A stretch of DNA of 64,000 nt from an uncultured Pedosphaera sp. Lineage in GTDB: Bacteria > Verrucomicrobiota > Verrucomicrobiia > Limisphaerales > Pedosphaeraceae. Below, piece after piece: positions 34,717 through 43,201 of this stretch. The position numbers were made by a program, and so were the translations under genes. The first letter of the stretch is position 1. Every line of letters starts with the position of its first letter. The notes under the pieces were generated by a model, which was not told where the DNA came from, made no database searches, and saw only the letters and a program-made list of their open reading frames with translations. The DNA lies in assembly GCA_903918755.1 (NCBI GenBank), contig CAIXFN010000022.1, forward strand, positions 48,286 through 112,285. Direction: 5' to 3'.

Positions 34717-35532
34717 TCAGGCCGGCGGGGGCGTGGTGGATTTGATCGCGTCCCCCAGGGATTTTACAAACGCGGTGACCCGGGGGACGAGATCCGCGTC
34801 CCGCCCATGCCGGGCAATCTGGTTCACGATGGCGCTCCCCACGACAATCGCCTCCGCGGACGCCGCCACGGTCCGGGCCTGTTCGGGATTCGAGATACCG
34901 AAACCAACCGCGATGGGCAGGTCCGTATGCGCCCGGATTTGGGCGGTTCGCGCGGCAATCGTGTCCGCCACCTTGGCTTGCATGCCGGTGACGCCTTCGC
35001 GCGAAACGTAATAAATGAAGCCGGTACCGCGTTTGACAATCAGGGCGATGCGGTCCTCGGGCGTGGTGGGGGCCACCAGGTAAATCACGCACAGTCCGGC
35101 ATCGGCCATCATGGTTTCGTAATTCTCCGACTCCTCCGGCGGCAGATCCAGGACGAGCAGTCCATCCACCCCGGCGCGGGCGGCATCCTGGATGAATTTT
35201 TGGAAACCGTGGCGGTGGAGCAGGTTGAAATAAATGTACAGGACGATGGGCACCGACGAGGTTGCGCGGATGCGGGTGATCGTCTCGAGGACTTTGACCG
35301 GGGTGGTGCCAGATTCCAGTCCCCGCTGGGCGGCGAGTTGATTCACCAAGCCGTCGGCCAGAGGATCGCTGAAGGGTACGCCGAGTTCCAAGACATCGAC
35401 GCCGACCTCATCAAAGGCGAGGGCGAGTTGGCGGGTGGCTTCCAGGTCGGGATCGCCGGCGCCGATATAGACGACTAAACCCTTTTCCCCGCGTTGTTTC
35501 AACCGGGCAAAGCGTTCGATGATGCGGTTCAT
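34717..35532 (-). CDS. trpA: Tryptophan synthase alpha chain
   Basis: TrpA (271 aa) cleaves indole-3-glycerol phosphate to indole and glyceraldehyde 3-phosphate and channels indole to TrpB. DVLELGVPFSDPLADG holds the catalytic Glu and Asp. PIVLYIYFNLLHRHG, GVDGLLVLDLPPEE, GFIYYVSREGVTG and IAVGFGISNPEQ complete the barrel. The start at 35532 (NRIIERFARLKQRG) fits the family. trpB is not next to it, which is unusual but known in this kind of genome. Confidence 0.94.
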   Translation of the reverse strand: MNRIIERFARLKQRGEKGLVVYIGAGDPDLEATRQLALAFDEVGVDVLELGVPFSDPLADGLVNQLAAQRGLESGTTPVKVLETITRIRATSSVPIVLYIYFNLLHRHGFQKFIQDAARAGVDGLLVLDLPPEESENYETMMADAGLCVIYLVAPTTPEDRIALIVKRGTGFIYYVSREGVTGMQAKVADTIAARTAQIRAHTDLPIAVGFGISNPEQARTVAASAEAIVVGSAIVNQIARHGRDADLVPRVTAFVKSLGDAIKSTTPPPA

Positions 35533-35720
35533 TAATTGCGAGAAATGTCCCAGCAATACGGGGGGCATTCAAGCGAAATGGCAAGCCATGGTCGCGTGAG
35601 GGCTTCACGCGACTATCGATGTCAAAACCTGATTGAGCTTCTAAGACCCTACCGATATTGACGCGCTTCGCCGCCCTCGCGACCATTGAGTCAGAGCGGG
35701 ATTGGTTGGCTGTTTGCCCG

Positions 35721-37136
35721 TTACTTCTTCTTGATCGGCAACGTGTGAGTGGGATGCCCGAAAAACACCTCGGCGGCTTCCATCATAGTCTCCGACAGGG
35801 TGGGGTGGGGGTGGACGCTGAGGGCCAGGTCCTTGGCGGTGGCGCCCATTTCCACGGCCAGCACGCCTTCGGCGATGAGTTCCCCGGCGCCGGCGCCGAC
35901 GATGCCCACGCCCAGAATGCGTTCGGTGGCGGGATCAATGATCAATTTGGTCAGGCCGTCCGTGCGGTCCAGGGTGAGGGCACGGCCGGAGGCGCCCCAG
36001 GGGAATTTGGCTACTTCCACGGTGAGGCCTTTTTCGCGGGCCTCGGCTTCGGTCAGGCCGCACCAGGCAACTTCGGGGTCCGTGAAGACGACGGCAGGAA
36101 TGATGAATTTTTCCCGGGCTTCGGATTCGCCCGTGATGACTTCCACGGCGTTGCGGGCTTCGCGACTGGCCTTGTGGGCGAGCAGGATTCCGCCCGCGAT
36201 ATCCCCAATGGCGAAAATGGCGGGGTCCGCGGTGCGCTGCTGCGCGTCCACTTTGATGAACCCTTTTTCGTCGAGGGCAACCTTGGTGTTTTCCAAGCCA
36301 AGGTTTTCCGTGTTGGGCACCCGGCCGACCGCCACAAGCACGCGGTCATAAAGTTCCTCTTTTTTTTCGCCGCCCACTTCCACCTCGACTTTGATCTGTT
36401 TGCCGCTGGTGGACATTTTCAGCACCTTCGCCTTGAGCCGAAGTTCCTTAAAATTCTTCCGGGCATAAGCCAGGACGGGACGGGCGAGATCGGGATCGGC
36501 GCCCAGGAGAATGGAGTCCAGCGCTTCGACCATCACCACTTTGCTGCCCAGCGTGGCGTAAACCGTGCCCAATTCCATGCCAATGTAGCCGCCGCCGACC
36601 ACCAGGAGATTCTCCGGGATGTCGGGCACTTCCAGCGCTTCGGTCGAAGTCATGATGCGGGGATTGCCCAGGTCGAACGCTTTCGGCATGGCCGCCTTGG
36701 AGCCGGTGGCAATGATGGCCTGTTCGTAAGTGATGAACTGTTGGCCGGTTTCGCTCTCCACCCGGAGGGAGTTGGAGCCTTCGAAATGGGCGCGGCCGAA
36801 AATCACTTTGACCCCGCGCTTTTGCGCCAGCAAGGCGATCCCGCCGGCGAGCTTTTGCAGGATGGAGTCCTTCCACGCGCGCAATTGGTCCACCTGGATG
36901 ACCGGTGCGGTGAAGGTGATGCCCCGGTGGGCGGATTCGCGGGCGAGGGAGATGGCGTGCGTCGCGTTCAGCAGGGCTTTGGACGGAATGCATCCCCGGT
37001 TCAGGCAGACGCCGCCGAGCCGCTTGTCGCGCTCCACCAAAATGACCTTCTTGCCGAGGTCCGCCGCATAAAAGGCCGCCGCATAGCCGCCCGGGCCGCC
37101 GCCCACCACCACGATTTCAGTTGTAAGAGGATCCAT
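35721..37136 (-). CDS. lpdA: Dihydrolipoyl dehydrogenase (E3)
   Basis: This FAD disulfide oxidoreductase (471 aa) re-oxidises the lipoyl groups of the pyruvate dehydrogenase complex and reduces NAD+. It has VVVGGGPGGYAAA (FAD), GGVCLNRGCIPSKALL (redox disulfide), VVGGGYIGMELG (NAD), FAIGDIAGG and the C-terminal HPHPTLSE (His-Glu pair from the partner subunit). It is the third gene of aceE-aceF-lpd, 42 bases after aceF. Confidence 0.95.
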   Translation of the reverse strand: MDPLTTEIVVVGGGPGGYAAAFYAADLGKKVILVERDKRLGGVCLNRGCIPSKALLNATHAISLARESAHRGITFTAPVIQVDQLRAWKDSILQKLAGGIALLAQKRGVKVIFGRAHFEGSNSLRVESETGQQFITYEQAIIATGSKAAMPKAFDLGNPRIMTSTEALEVPDIPENLLVVGGGYIGMELGTVYATLGSKVVMVEALDSILLGADPDLARPVLAYARKNFKELRLKAKVLKMSTSGKQIKVEVEVGGEKKEELYDRVLVAVGRVPNTENLGLENTKVALDEKGFIKVDAQQRTADPAIFAIGDIAGGILLAHKASREARNAVEVITGESEAREKFIIPAVVFTDPEVAWCGLTEAEAREKGLTVEVAKFPWGASGRALTLDRTDGLTKLIIDPATERILGVGIVGAGAGELIAEGVLAVEMGATAKDLALSVHPHPTLSETMMEAAEVFFGHPTHTLPIKKK

Positions 37137-37178
37137 GAAAATTACCTGTCAGATTATTGCTAAATTTGTGTCCCACCA

Positions 37179-38477
37179 TCAAGCCACCGCCGCATCAGAC
37201 AAGCCCGCAATGGCCTTGACCAGGTCCACGGTGAACCGGGCCGCCGTGCCGCCATCAATGACGCGATGGTCATACGAGAGCCCCAGCGGCAACAGCCGGC
37301 GGGCCTCGATGACGCCGTTCTCGCGCACCACCGGCTGCCAGGCGGCGCGGCCCAGGCCGAGGATCGCCACTTCCGGCTTGTTGACAATCGGCGTGAAATG
37401 CATGCCGCCGATCCCGCCCTGGTTGGAAATTGTGAAGGTGCCCCCTTTGAGTTCCTCGGCGGAAACTTTGCGGTCCCGCGCCTTCCGGGCCAGTTCCTCG
37501 AGTTCCTTCGTGATTTCGAGGAGGCTCTTCTTGTCGGCGTCGCGCAGCACGGGCACGATGAGCCCGGCGTCGGTGTCCACCGCGATGCCGATGTGGTGAT
37601 AATGTTTGTAAACAATCTCGCCGGTGGCTTCGTCCAGGCTGGCGTTGAGGGCCGGATATTGCTTGAGGGTGGTCACCAGCGCCTGAATGAGGAACGGCGT
37701 GAGCGTGAGCTTCGCCCCCTGCTTGGCGAACGCTTCCGCGTGCCGCTTCAGCAGGTCCATCAGGCCGGTGACGTCGGCATTGTCAAATTGCGTGACGTGC
37801 GGGATGGCATTCCAATTCTCGACCATGCGGCGGGCGATGACCTTGCGCAAGGGGGAGAGCGGTTTCCGGGAGATTTCGCCCCATTTGGCGAAATCAATGC
37901 TCTCGGCCACCGGTGCGGCCGGTGCTGCCGCGGGTTGGGGCGTGGGAGCCACCGCCTTGGGTTGCGCCGCTGCCTGGATCAGCCATTGAATGTATTGGCG
38001 GACATCCGCCAGGAGGATGCGGCCGGCGGTGCCGGTGCCGCGAATCCGGCCAAGCTCGATCCCCAAATCCGCCGCCATTTTGCGCAGGGATGGGGAGGCG
38101 ATGACTTCGCCGTTGCCTGCGGGGGGCGGAAGTTCCGCTCCGGCTGCAGGTGCCGCGGCCGGCGCCGCTGCTGCGGGTGCGGTGGGGGCCGGGACCGCCG
38201 CTATGGCGGGTTGGGGCACCGGGGCGGGAGGCGGGACCGCGGCCCCGGGTTCCGCGAGGGAGATCAGGCGCTGGCCCACGCTGATTTTGTCGCCGTTTTT
38301 GACAAACACCTGCGTGACCACCCCGGCCGCGCCGGCGGGAATCGTGGCGACCGCCTTTTCGTTTTCCAGTTCGAGAATCGGCTGGTTTTTTTCCACCACA
38401 TCGCCGGCCTTGACGAAGAGGTTGATCACGGTGCCGGAATCGGCGCCTTCACCCAGATTGGGAAGCTTTACGTCCAT
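37179..38477 (-). CDS. aceF: Dihydrolipoamide acetyltransferase (E2) of pyruvate dehydrogenase
   Basis: This is the core subunit (432 aa) that passes acetyl groups from lipoate to CoA. It has one lipoyl domain (residues 1-78, lipoyl-lysine K41 in LENEKAVAT) and a Pro/Ala linker. A peripheral-subunit-binding domain follows (SPSLRKMAADLG, IRGTGTAGRILLADV), then a second linker and the catalytic domain, with SYDHRVIDGG near the end. There is only one lipoyl domain, where E. coli has three. It lies 41 bases after aceE. Confidence 0.95.
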   Translation of the reverse strand: MDVKLPNLGEGADSGTVINLFVKAGDVVEKNQPILELENEKAVATIPAGAAGVVTQVFVKNGDKISVGQRLISLAEPGAAVPPPAPVPQPAIAAVPAPTAPAAAAPAAAPAAGAELPPPAGNGEVIASPSLRKMAADLGIELGRIRGTGTAGRILLADVRQYIQWLIQAAAQPKAVAPTPQPAAAPAAPVAESIDFAKWGEISRKPLSPLRKVIARRMVENWNAIPHVTQFDNADVTGLMDLLKRHAEAFAKQGAKLTLTPFLIQALVTTLKQYPALNASLDEATGEIVYKHYHHIGIAVDTDAGLIVPVLRDADKKSLLEITKELEELARKARDRKVSAEELKGGTFTISNQGGIGGMHFTPIVNKPEVAILGLGRAAWQPVVRENGVIEARRLLPLGLSYDHRVIDGGTAARFTVDLVKAIAGLSDAAVA

Positions 38478-38518
38478 AGTGTATCGGAATCAGTCCGCAG
38501 GCAGTTATCGGTCAAAGT

Positions 38519-41236
38519 TTACAAGAGAATGGGATGCGATTTTTCGGGGTCGATTTTCAAGTCACGCATCGCCTGCGCGACCACCGACCGGTCCAGGCTG
38601 CCCTTGCGGACCAGCGCATGCAAGGTGGCCAGCGTGATCATTTCGGCATCCACCTCGAAGAATCGCCGCAGATGCGCGCGGGTGTCACTGCGGCCGAAGC
38701 CGTCCGTGCCGAGGGTCGTCAAGCCGCCCGGAACCCACGGGGCAATCTGGTCGGGCACGATCTTCATGTTGTCCGACACCGCAAGGAACGGCCCGGTTTC
38801 GCCGGCGAGGATCGTTTCCACGTAGGATTGGCGGGGTGTTTCCAGGGGATGCAGGAGGTTCCAACGCTGCGTGTTCAACGCGTCATTCCGCAGCCATTTG
38901 TAATTGGTGGCGCTCCAGACATCCGCCGACACCCCGTATTTTTCCGCCAGGATAGTCTGCGCTTTCAGGGCTTCATTGATGATCGGACCACTGCCAAAGA
39001 TCTGGGCCCGCAGCGGGGTTTTCTCCGGCGCCGAGCGGAATTTGTACAAGCCCTTCAGAATGCCTTCGGTCACCCCTTCAGGCATCGCCGGCATCGGGTA
39101 TTTTTCGTTGTACAGCGTCAGGTAATAAAAAACTTCCTCGCCTTCCCCATACATACGGCGCAGACCGTCGGCGACAATCGTGGCGACTTCGTAGCCGAAC
39201 GCCGCATCATACGTATACAAAGTGGGGATGGTGCTGGCGGCGAGCACGCTGTGGCCGTCCTGATGTTGCAAGCCTTCGCCGTTCAGCGTGGTGCGGCCGT
39301 AGGTGGCCCCGCACAGGAATCCCTTCGCCCGGATGTCGCCCGCCAGCCACATCAAATCGCCGATGCGCTGGAAGCCGAACATGGAATAGTAAATGTAGAA
39401 CGGGATCATGTTCAGCCCGTGCGTGGCGTAGGCGGTCCCGGCGGCGATGAAATCGGACATGGACCCCGCCTCGGTGATGCCTTCTTCGAGGATCTGGCCG
39501 TCCTTCGTTTCGTTGTAGTAAAGGAAGGATTCCTTGTCCACCGGCTCGTACAGTTGCCCTTTGTGGGCGTAGATGCCGATGTCCCGGAACAGCGTGTCGA
39601 GACCAAAGGTGCGGGCTTCGTCGGGGATGATGGGCACGATCCGGCGGCCGATCGCCTTGTTCCGCAGCAGCATGGTCAACAACCGCACGAACGACATCGT
39701 GGTCGAAACCGCGGGGCCTCCGCGGAGGAGTTCGGCGAAGAACGTTGCCGGGGGCGTCTCCAATTTGGGCGCGGTGACCACGCGGGCGGGGAGGAAGCCC
39801 CCGAGGGCCTGGCGTCGGGCCAGCAGGTATTTCGTTTCCGGGCTGTCTTCCGCCGGCCGGTAAAACGGGGTTTCCACGACGTCCTCGTCGTTGATCGGAA
39901 TGCCGAACCGGGAACGGAACTCGCGCAGTTCCTTTTCGTTCAGTTTTTTCTGCTGGTGCGTGATGTTCCGGCCCTCGCCCGCTTCGCCGAGTCCGTAGCC
40001 CTTTACGGTCTTGGCCAGGATGACGGTTGGGCGGCCTTTGTGGGCCATCGCGGCGGCGTAGGCGGAGTAAACTTTTTGGGTGTCATGCCCGCCGCGCAGC
40101 AGCTTGCGGATCTGCTCGTCGGTGAGGTGGTTGACCAGTTGCAACAGCTCGGGGTACTTGCCGAAAAAATGTTTGCGCGTGTAGCTGCCGGGTTCCACCG
40201 AATATTTCTGGTAATCCCCGTCCACCACTTCGCCCATGCGCTGGATCAGGAGCCCGGTTTTGTCCCGGCGGATCAGGTCGTCCCAGTCCGACCCCCAGAT
40301 CACTTTGATGACATTCCAGCCCGCGCCGTTGAACAGCGATTCCAATTCCTGGATGATTTTGCCATTTCCCCGCACCGGTCCATCCAGGCGCTGGAGGTTG
40401 CAGTTGATCACCCAGACCAGATTGTCCAGATTCTCGCGTCCGCCCAAAGTGAGCGATCCCAGCGTTTCCGGCTCATCCGTTTCGCCGTCGCCGATGAAGC
40501 ACCACACCTTGGGTTCCTCGCCATGAATGAGGTCCCGGGCGCGCAAGTAGCGGTTAAACCGGGCCTGATAGATGGACATGATCGGGCCCAGGCCCATGGA
40601 AACGGTCGGGAACTGCCAGAAATCCGGCATCAGGTACGGATGGGGATAGGAGGAGAGCCCGCCGCCCGGCGCCAACTCCTGCCGAAAATTATGCAAATGC
40701 CGTTCATCCAGGCGGCGCTCCAGGAAGGCGCGGGCGTAAACCCCGGGGGAGGCATGGCCCTGAAAGTAGACGATGTCCCCCGTGAAATCCCCGTGCCGCG
40801 CGCGGAAGAAATGGTTGAAGGCCACTTCGTAGAGGGTGGCCGAGGAGGCAAAGGTCGAAATATGCCCGCCGAGTCCATCGTGCTTCCGGTTCGCATTGAC
40901 CACCATGGCCATGGCGTTCCAGCGGATGAAACTCTTGATCCGGACCTCGGTCTGCCAGTCGCCCGGGTAGGCGGGTTGCTGGTCGGGGTGGATCGTGTTG
41001 ACATACGGCGTGCTGACTACGTGCGGCAGCTTGATGCCTTCCTCCCGCAATCGGATCATCAGTTTGTCGAGGAAACGGGCGGTTTTGTCCGGTTCCTGGC
41101 TCTTGAGCACGAATTCCAGGGCTGGCTCCAGGGATTCAAACCAGTCCTGCAGGTCCGTGACTCCGGGGCGGCGGCCCGCCGGGGATTTCGTCGAATCCGC
41201 CGCTGTCTTGTTCGCCTGTTCTTTGGATGATTTCAC
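38519..41236 (-). CDS. aceE: Pyruvate dehydrogenase E1, homodimeric type
   Basis: This thiamine-diphosphate enzyme (905 aa) decarboxylates pyruvate and acetylates lipoyl-E2. HDGLGGHISTFASSATLYEV, FQGHASPGVYARAFLE, FIGDGETDEPETLG with NLVWVINCNLQRLDGPV (thiamine-binding) and VPIIPDEARTFGLDTLFR are diagnostic of the single-chain AceE type rather than the alpha/beta E1 type. It is the first gene of the operon. The divergent lipoate ligase starts about 150 bases away, and this intergenic stretch probably carries both promoters. Confidence 0.95.
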   Translation of the reverse strand: MKSSKEQANKTAADSTKSPAGRRPGVTDLQDWFESLEPALEFVLKSQEPDKTARFLDKLMIRLREEGIKLPHVVSTPYVNTIHPDQQPAYPGDWQTEVRIKSFIRWNAMAMVVNANRKHDGLGGHISTFASSATLYEVAFNHFFRARHGDFTGDIVYFQGHASPGVYARAFLERRLDERHLHNFRQELAPGGGLSSYPHPYLMPDFWQFPTVSMGLGPIMSIYQARFNRYLRARDLIHGEEPKVWCFIGDGETDEPETLGSLTLGGRENLDNLVWVINCNLQRLDGPVRGNGKIIQELESLFNGAGWNVIKVIWGSDWDDLIRRDKTGLLIQRMGEVVDGDYQKYSVEPGSYTRKHFFGKYPELLQLVNHLTDEQIRKLLRGGHDTQKVYSAYAAAMAHKGRPTVILAKTVKGYGLGEAGEGRNITHQQKKLNEKELREFRSRFGIPINDEDVVETPFYRPAEDSPETKYLLARRQALGGFLPARVVTAPKLETPPATFFAELLRGGPAVSTTMSFVRLLTMLLRNKAIGRRIVPIIPDEARTFGLDTLFRDIGIYAHKGQLYEPVDKESFLYYNETKDGQILEEGITEAGSMSDFIAAGTAYATHGLNMIPFYIYYSMFGFQRIGDLMWLAGDIRAKGFLCGATYGRTTLNGEGLQHQDGHSVLAASTIPTLYTYDAAFGYEVATIVADGLRRMYGEGEEVFYYLTLYNEKYPMPAMPEGVTEGILKGLYKFRSAPEKTPLRAQIFGSGPIINEALKAQTILAEKYGVSADVWSATNYKWLRNDALNTQRWNLLHPLETPRQSYVETILAGETGPFLAVSDNMKIVPDQIAPWVPGGLTTLGTDGFGRSDTRAHLRRFFEVDAEMITLATLHALVRKGSLDRSVVAQAMRDLKIDPEKSHPILL

Positions 41237-41387
41237 TTTATGGACGTCAAAATTAATGCGTAAGCTGCCGTTTGCTTGCGGCCAACGATGGATTTCAGCC
41301 GGCTGGTTTCGCCGCTGTCCTGCGCGGGAGCGGACGCATGTCCACCCGCATCGACAACCGACAATAGCCTAACCGATAATTTCGACA

Positions 41388-42107
41388 ATGAAATACCTCG
41401 ACCGCACTTTTTCCACCCCGGCTGCCAATCTGGCGGCCGACGAGGCGTTGCTGGATGCCGCGGAGACGGGAACGGGGGGTGAACTGCTCCGTTTTTGGGA
41501 GCCGGCGGACTCGTTCGTGGTGCTCGGTTATGCCAACCGCGCGGCCCAGGAAGTGGATTTGGGAGCGTGCGCCAGCCGGGGAGTGGGGGTATTTCGCCGT
41601 TGCACCGGCGGCGGCACCGTTCTCCAGGGACCGGGGTGTTTGAACTACACCCTGATCCTCCCCATCGCCGAAGTCGGAGACTTGGCCACCATTACCGGAA
41701 CAAACCGGTTCATTATGGAGCGGCAACGCGCGGCGGTGCAGTCCCTGGTGGCCGGGCCGGTTGGGATTGCCGGCCACACCGATCTGGTGCTGGGAGAACT
41801 AAAATTCTCCGGCAATGCCCAGCGACGTAAACGGCGGTTTCTCATTTTCCACGGCACCTTCCTGCTCCACCTCGACTTGGAGAGGATTGCTGTCTGTCTG
41901 CGCATGCCTTCGCAACAACCTGATTACCGGCGCAACCGGCCGCACACCGACTTCCTAACCAACCTGGCGGTACCCTCCGCCCAGGTTAAAGCCGCGCTGC
42001 GCGCCGCGTGGTCGGCGCAGGAGGTCTTGACGGCGGTGCCCGCCGCGGAGATTGCCGCGCTGGCCGCAGGACGCTATTCCTCGGACGAGTGGAACCGGCG
42101 GCTGTAA
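41388..42107 (+). CDS. lplA: Lipoate-protein ligase A-like
   Basis: This is a biotin/lipoate ligase-fold protein (239 aa) that attaches lipoate to E2 domains. AADEALLDAAE, FRRCTGGGTVLQGPGCLNYTL (the conserved Gly-rich adenylate-binding loop) and GELKFSGNAQRRKRRFLIFHGT (active-site Lys) are visible. It is divergent from the pyruvate dehydrogenase operon, whose E2 is its obvious substrate. It could instead be an octanoyltransferase of the LipM type, which shares the fold; the LplA accessory C-terminal domain is short here. Confidence 0.82.
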   Translation: MKYLDRTFSTPAANLAADEALLDAAETGTGGELLRFWEPADSFVVLGYANRAAQEVDLGACASRGVGVFRRCTGGGTVLQGPGCLNYTLILPIAEVGDLATITGTNRFIMERQRAAVQSLVAGPVGIAGHTDLVLGELKFSGNAQRRKRRFLIFHGTFLLHLDLERIAVCLRMPSQQPDYRRNRPHTDFLTNLAVPSAQVKAALRAAWSAQEVLTAVPAAEIAALAAGRYSSDEWNRRL

Positions 42108-42111
42108 CCGG

Positions 42112-43137
42112 TTATTTGGCGGGTTCCGTCGCCGCCGCCGCGGATTCCGCGGGCACGAGCAACTTGCGATTGTGGTCGTCCTTCGGATCGTCCACCCGGG
42201 GGTAGTCGCGCCAAAGCCAGCGCAGCATCTCGGGCATGATGGCGCCGCCCTGTTTGTTGGAATGCGTGCCGATGCCCCAGCAATAATTCAGATCATAGCC
42301 CTTCTCGGTGAGCGCGGCGGCCATCTTGAGGTTCTGCGCATGCCAGTCCCACTTGGGATCATATTCGCCGCCGCGGCGCAGGCCCCGGTTGTCGTTGAGA
42401 CCGTCCTGGAGGTAAACGCGGATCGGCTTGCGCTCGGCCTGCCGGACCAGATCCGGGTAGACATGGCCGCCGCGGATGTTGGTGAAGCTGCCGATCGTGC
42501 TGATGACTTTGTGGAATTGGTCGGGGCGCTGCCAGGCCACGGTAAACGCGCAGATCGCTCCGGAACTGGCGCCGGCGATCGCGCGGTCATCCGGGTTGGT
42601 GGAGATTTTATAATCCTTCGTCACCGCCGGCAGCAACTCGTCGATGATCATTTTCGCATACTTGTCATTCAACTCATTATACTCGCTGCCCCGGTTGTTG
42701 ATGCTGTCGCCCCAGTTCGCGCCGGAGGATTCCTGCTGGTCCGGCCGGTGGCCGGGATTGACGAACACCGCAATGGTCACCGGCATTTCCCGCCGGTGGA
42801 TCAGGTTGTCAAAGACGTTGGGAATCCGGTATTCGCCATTGGTGCTGACGAACGCATGACCATCCTGAAAGATCATCAGCGCCGCCGCTTCCTTGCCGTC
42901 ATATTGGGCGGGTACATAAATCCAATAATTGCGCGTGGTATTGGTGAACACCAGGCTGGCCAGGGTTAGCGGCCCGATCACGCGACCTCGGGGCACCCCG
43001 GCATGGGGCAGGGAATCCGGCCCGAGGGCGTAAACGTTGTCAAGTTCCGCCGCGGTGGCGCCGGGTGCCGCCAACAAGAGGGCGCCCAGCAGGGCAATTG
43101 CAAGACGGCAGGAGCGGGCAATTCGTGAGGTGTTCAT
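42112..43137 (-). CDS. Secreted esterase (enterochelin-esterase-like, alpha/beta hydrolase)
   Basis: This 341-residue exported hydrolase has a signal peptide (LAIALLGALLLAAPGATA). NYWIYVPAQYDGKEAAALMIFQDG is typical of the esterase D / Fes-like family, many of which are carbohydrate esterases of CE1 type. The nucleophile elbow is AGASSGAICAF, and WGIGTHSNK near the end supplies the probable catalytic His. The substrate is unknown; acetyl- or feruloyl-polysaccharide is plausible given the GH5 gene elsewhere in the window. Confidence 0.78.
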   Translation of the reverse strand: MNTSRIARSCRLAIALLGALLLAAPGATAAELDNVYALGPDSLPHAGVPRGRVIGPLTLASLVFTNTTRNYWIYVPAQYDGKEAAALMIFQDGHAFVSTNGEYRIPNVFDNLIHRREMPVTIAVFVNPGHRPDQQESSGANWGDSINNRGSEYNELNDKYAKMIIDELLPAVTKDYKISTNPDDRAIAGASSGAICAFTVAWQRPDQFHKVISTIGSFTNIRGGHVYPDLVRQAERKPIRVYLQDGLNDNRGLRRGGEYDPKWDWHAQNLKMAAALTEKGYDLNYCWGIGTHSNKQGGAIMPEMLRWLWRDYPRVDDPKDDHNRKLLVPAESAAAATEPAK

Positions 43138-43201
43138 TCGGTGTCAATGGTTCGGTTTCCAGACGCTCTCCGGTGGCGAAAGGTTGCCAACTGTTTTTCC
43201 G

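Noticed and set aside
38534..41230. Plus-strand frame of 898 residues opposite aceE
   Set aside because: It is antisense to a complete, well-conserved aceE; its composition is typical of a shadow frame in GC-rich DNA.
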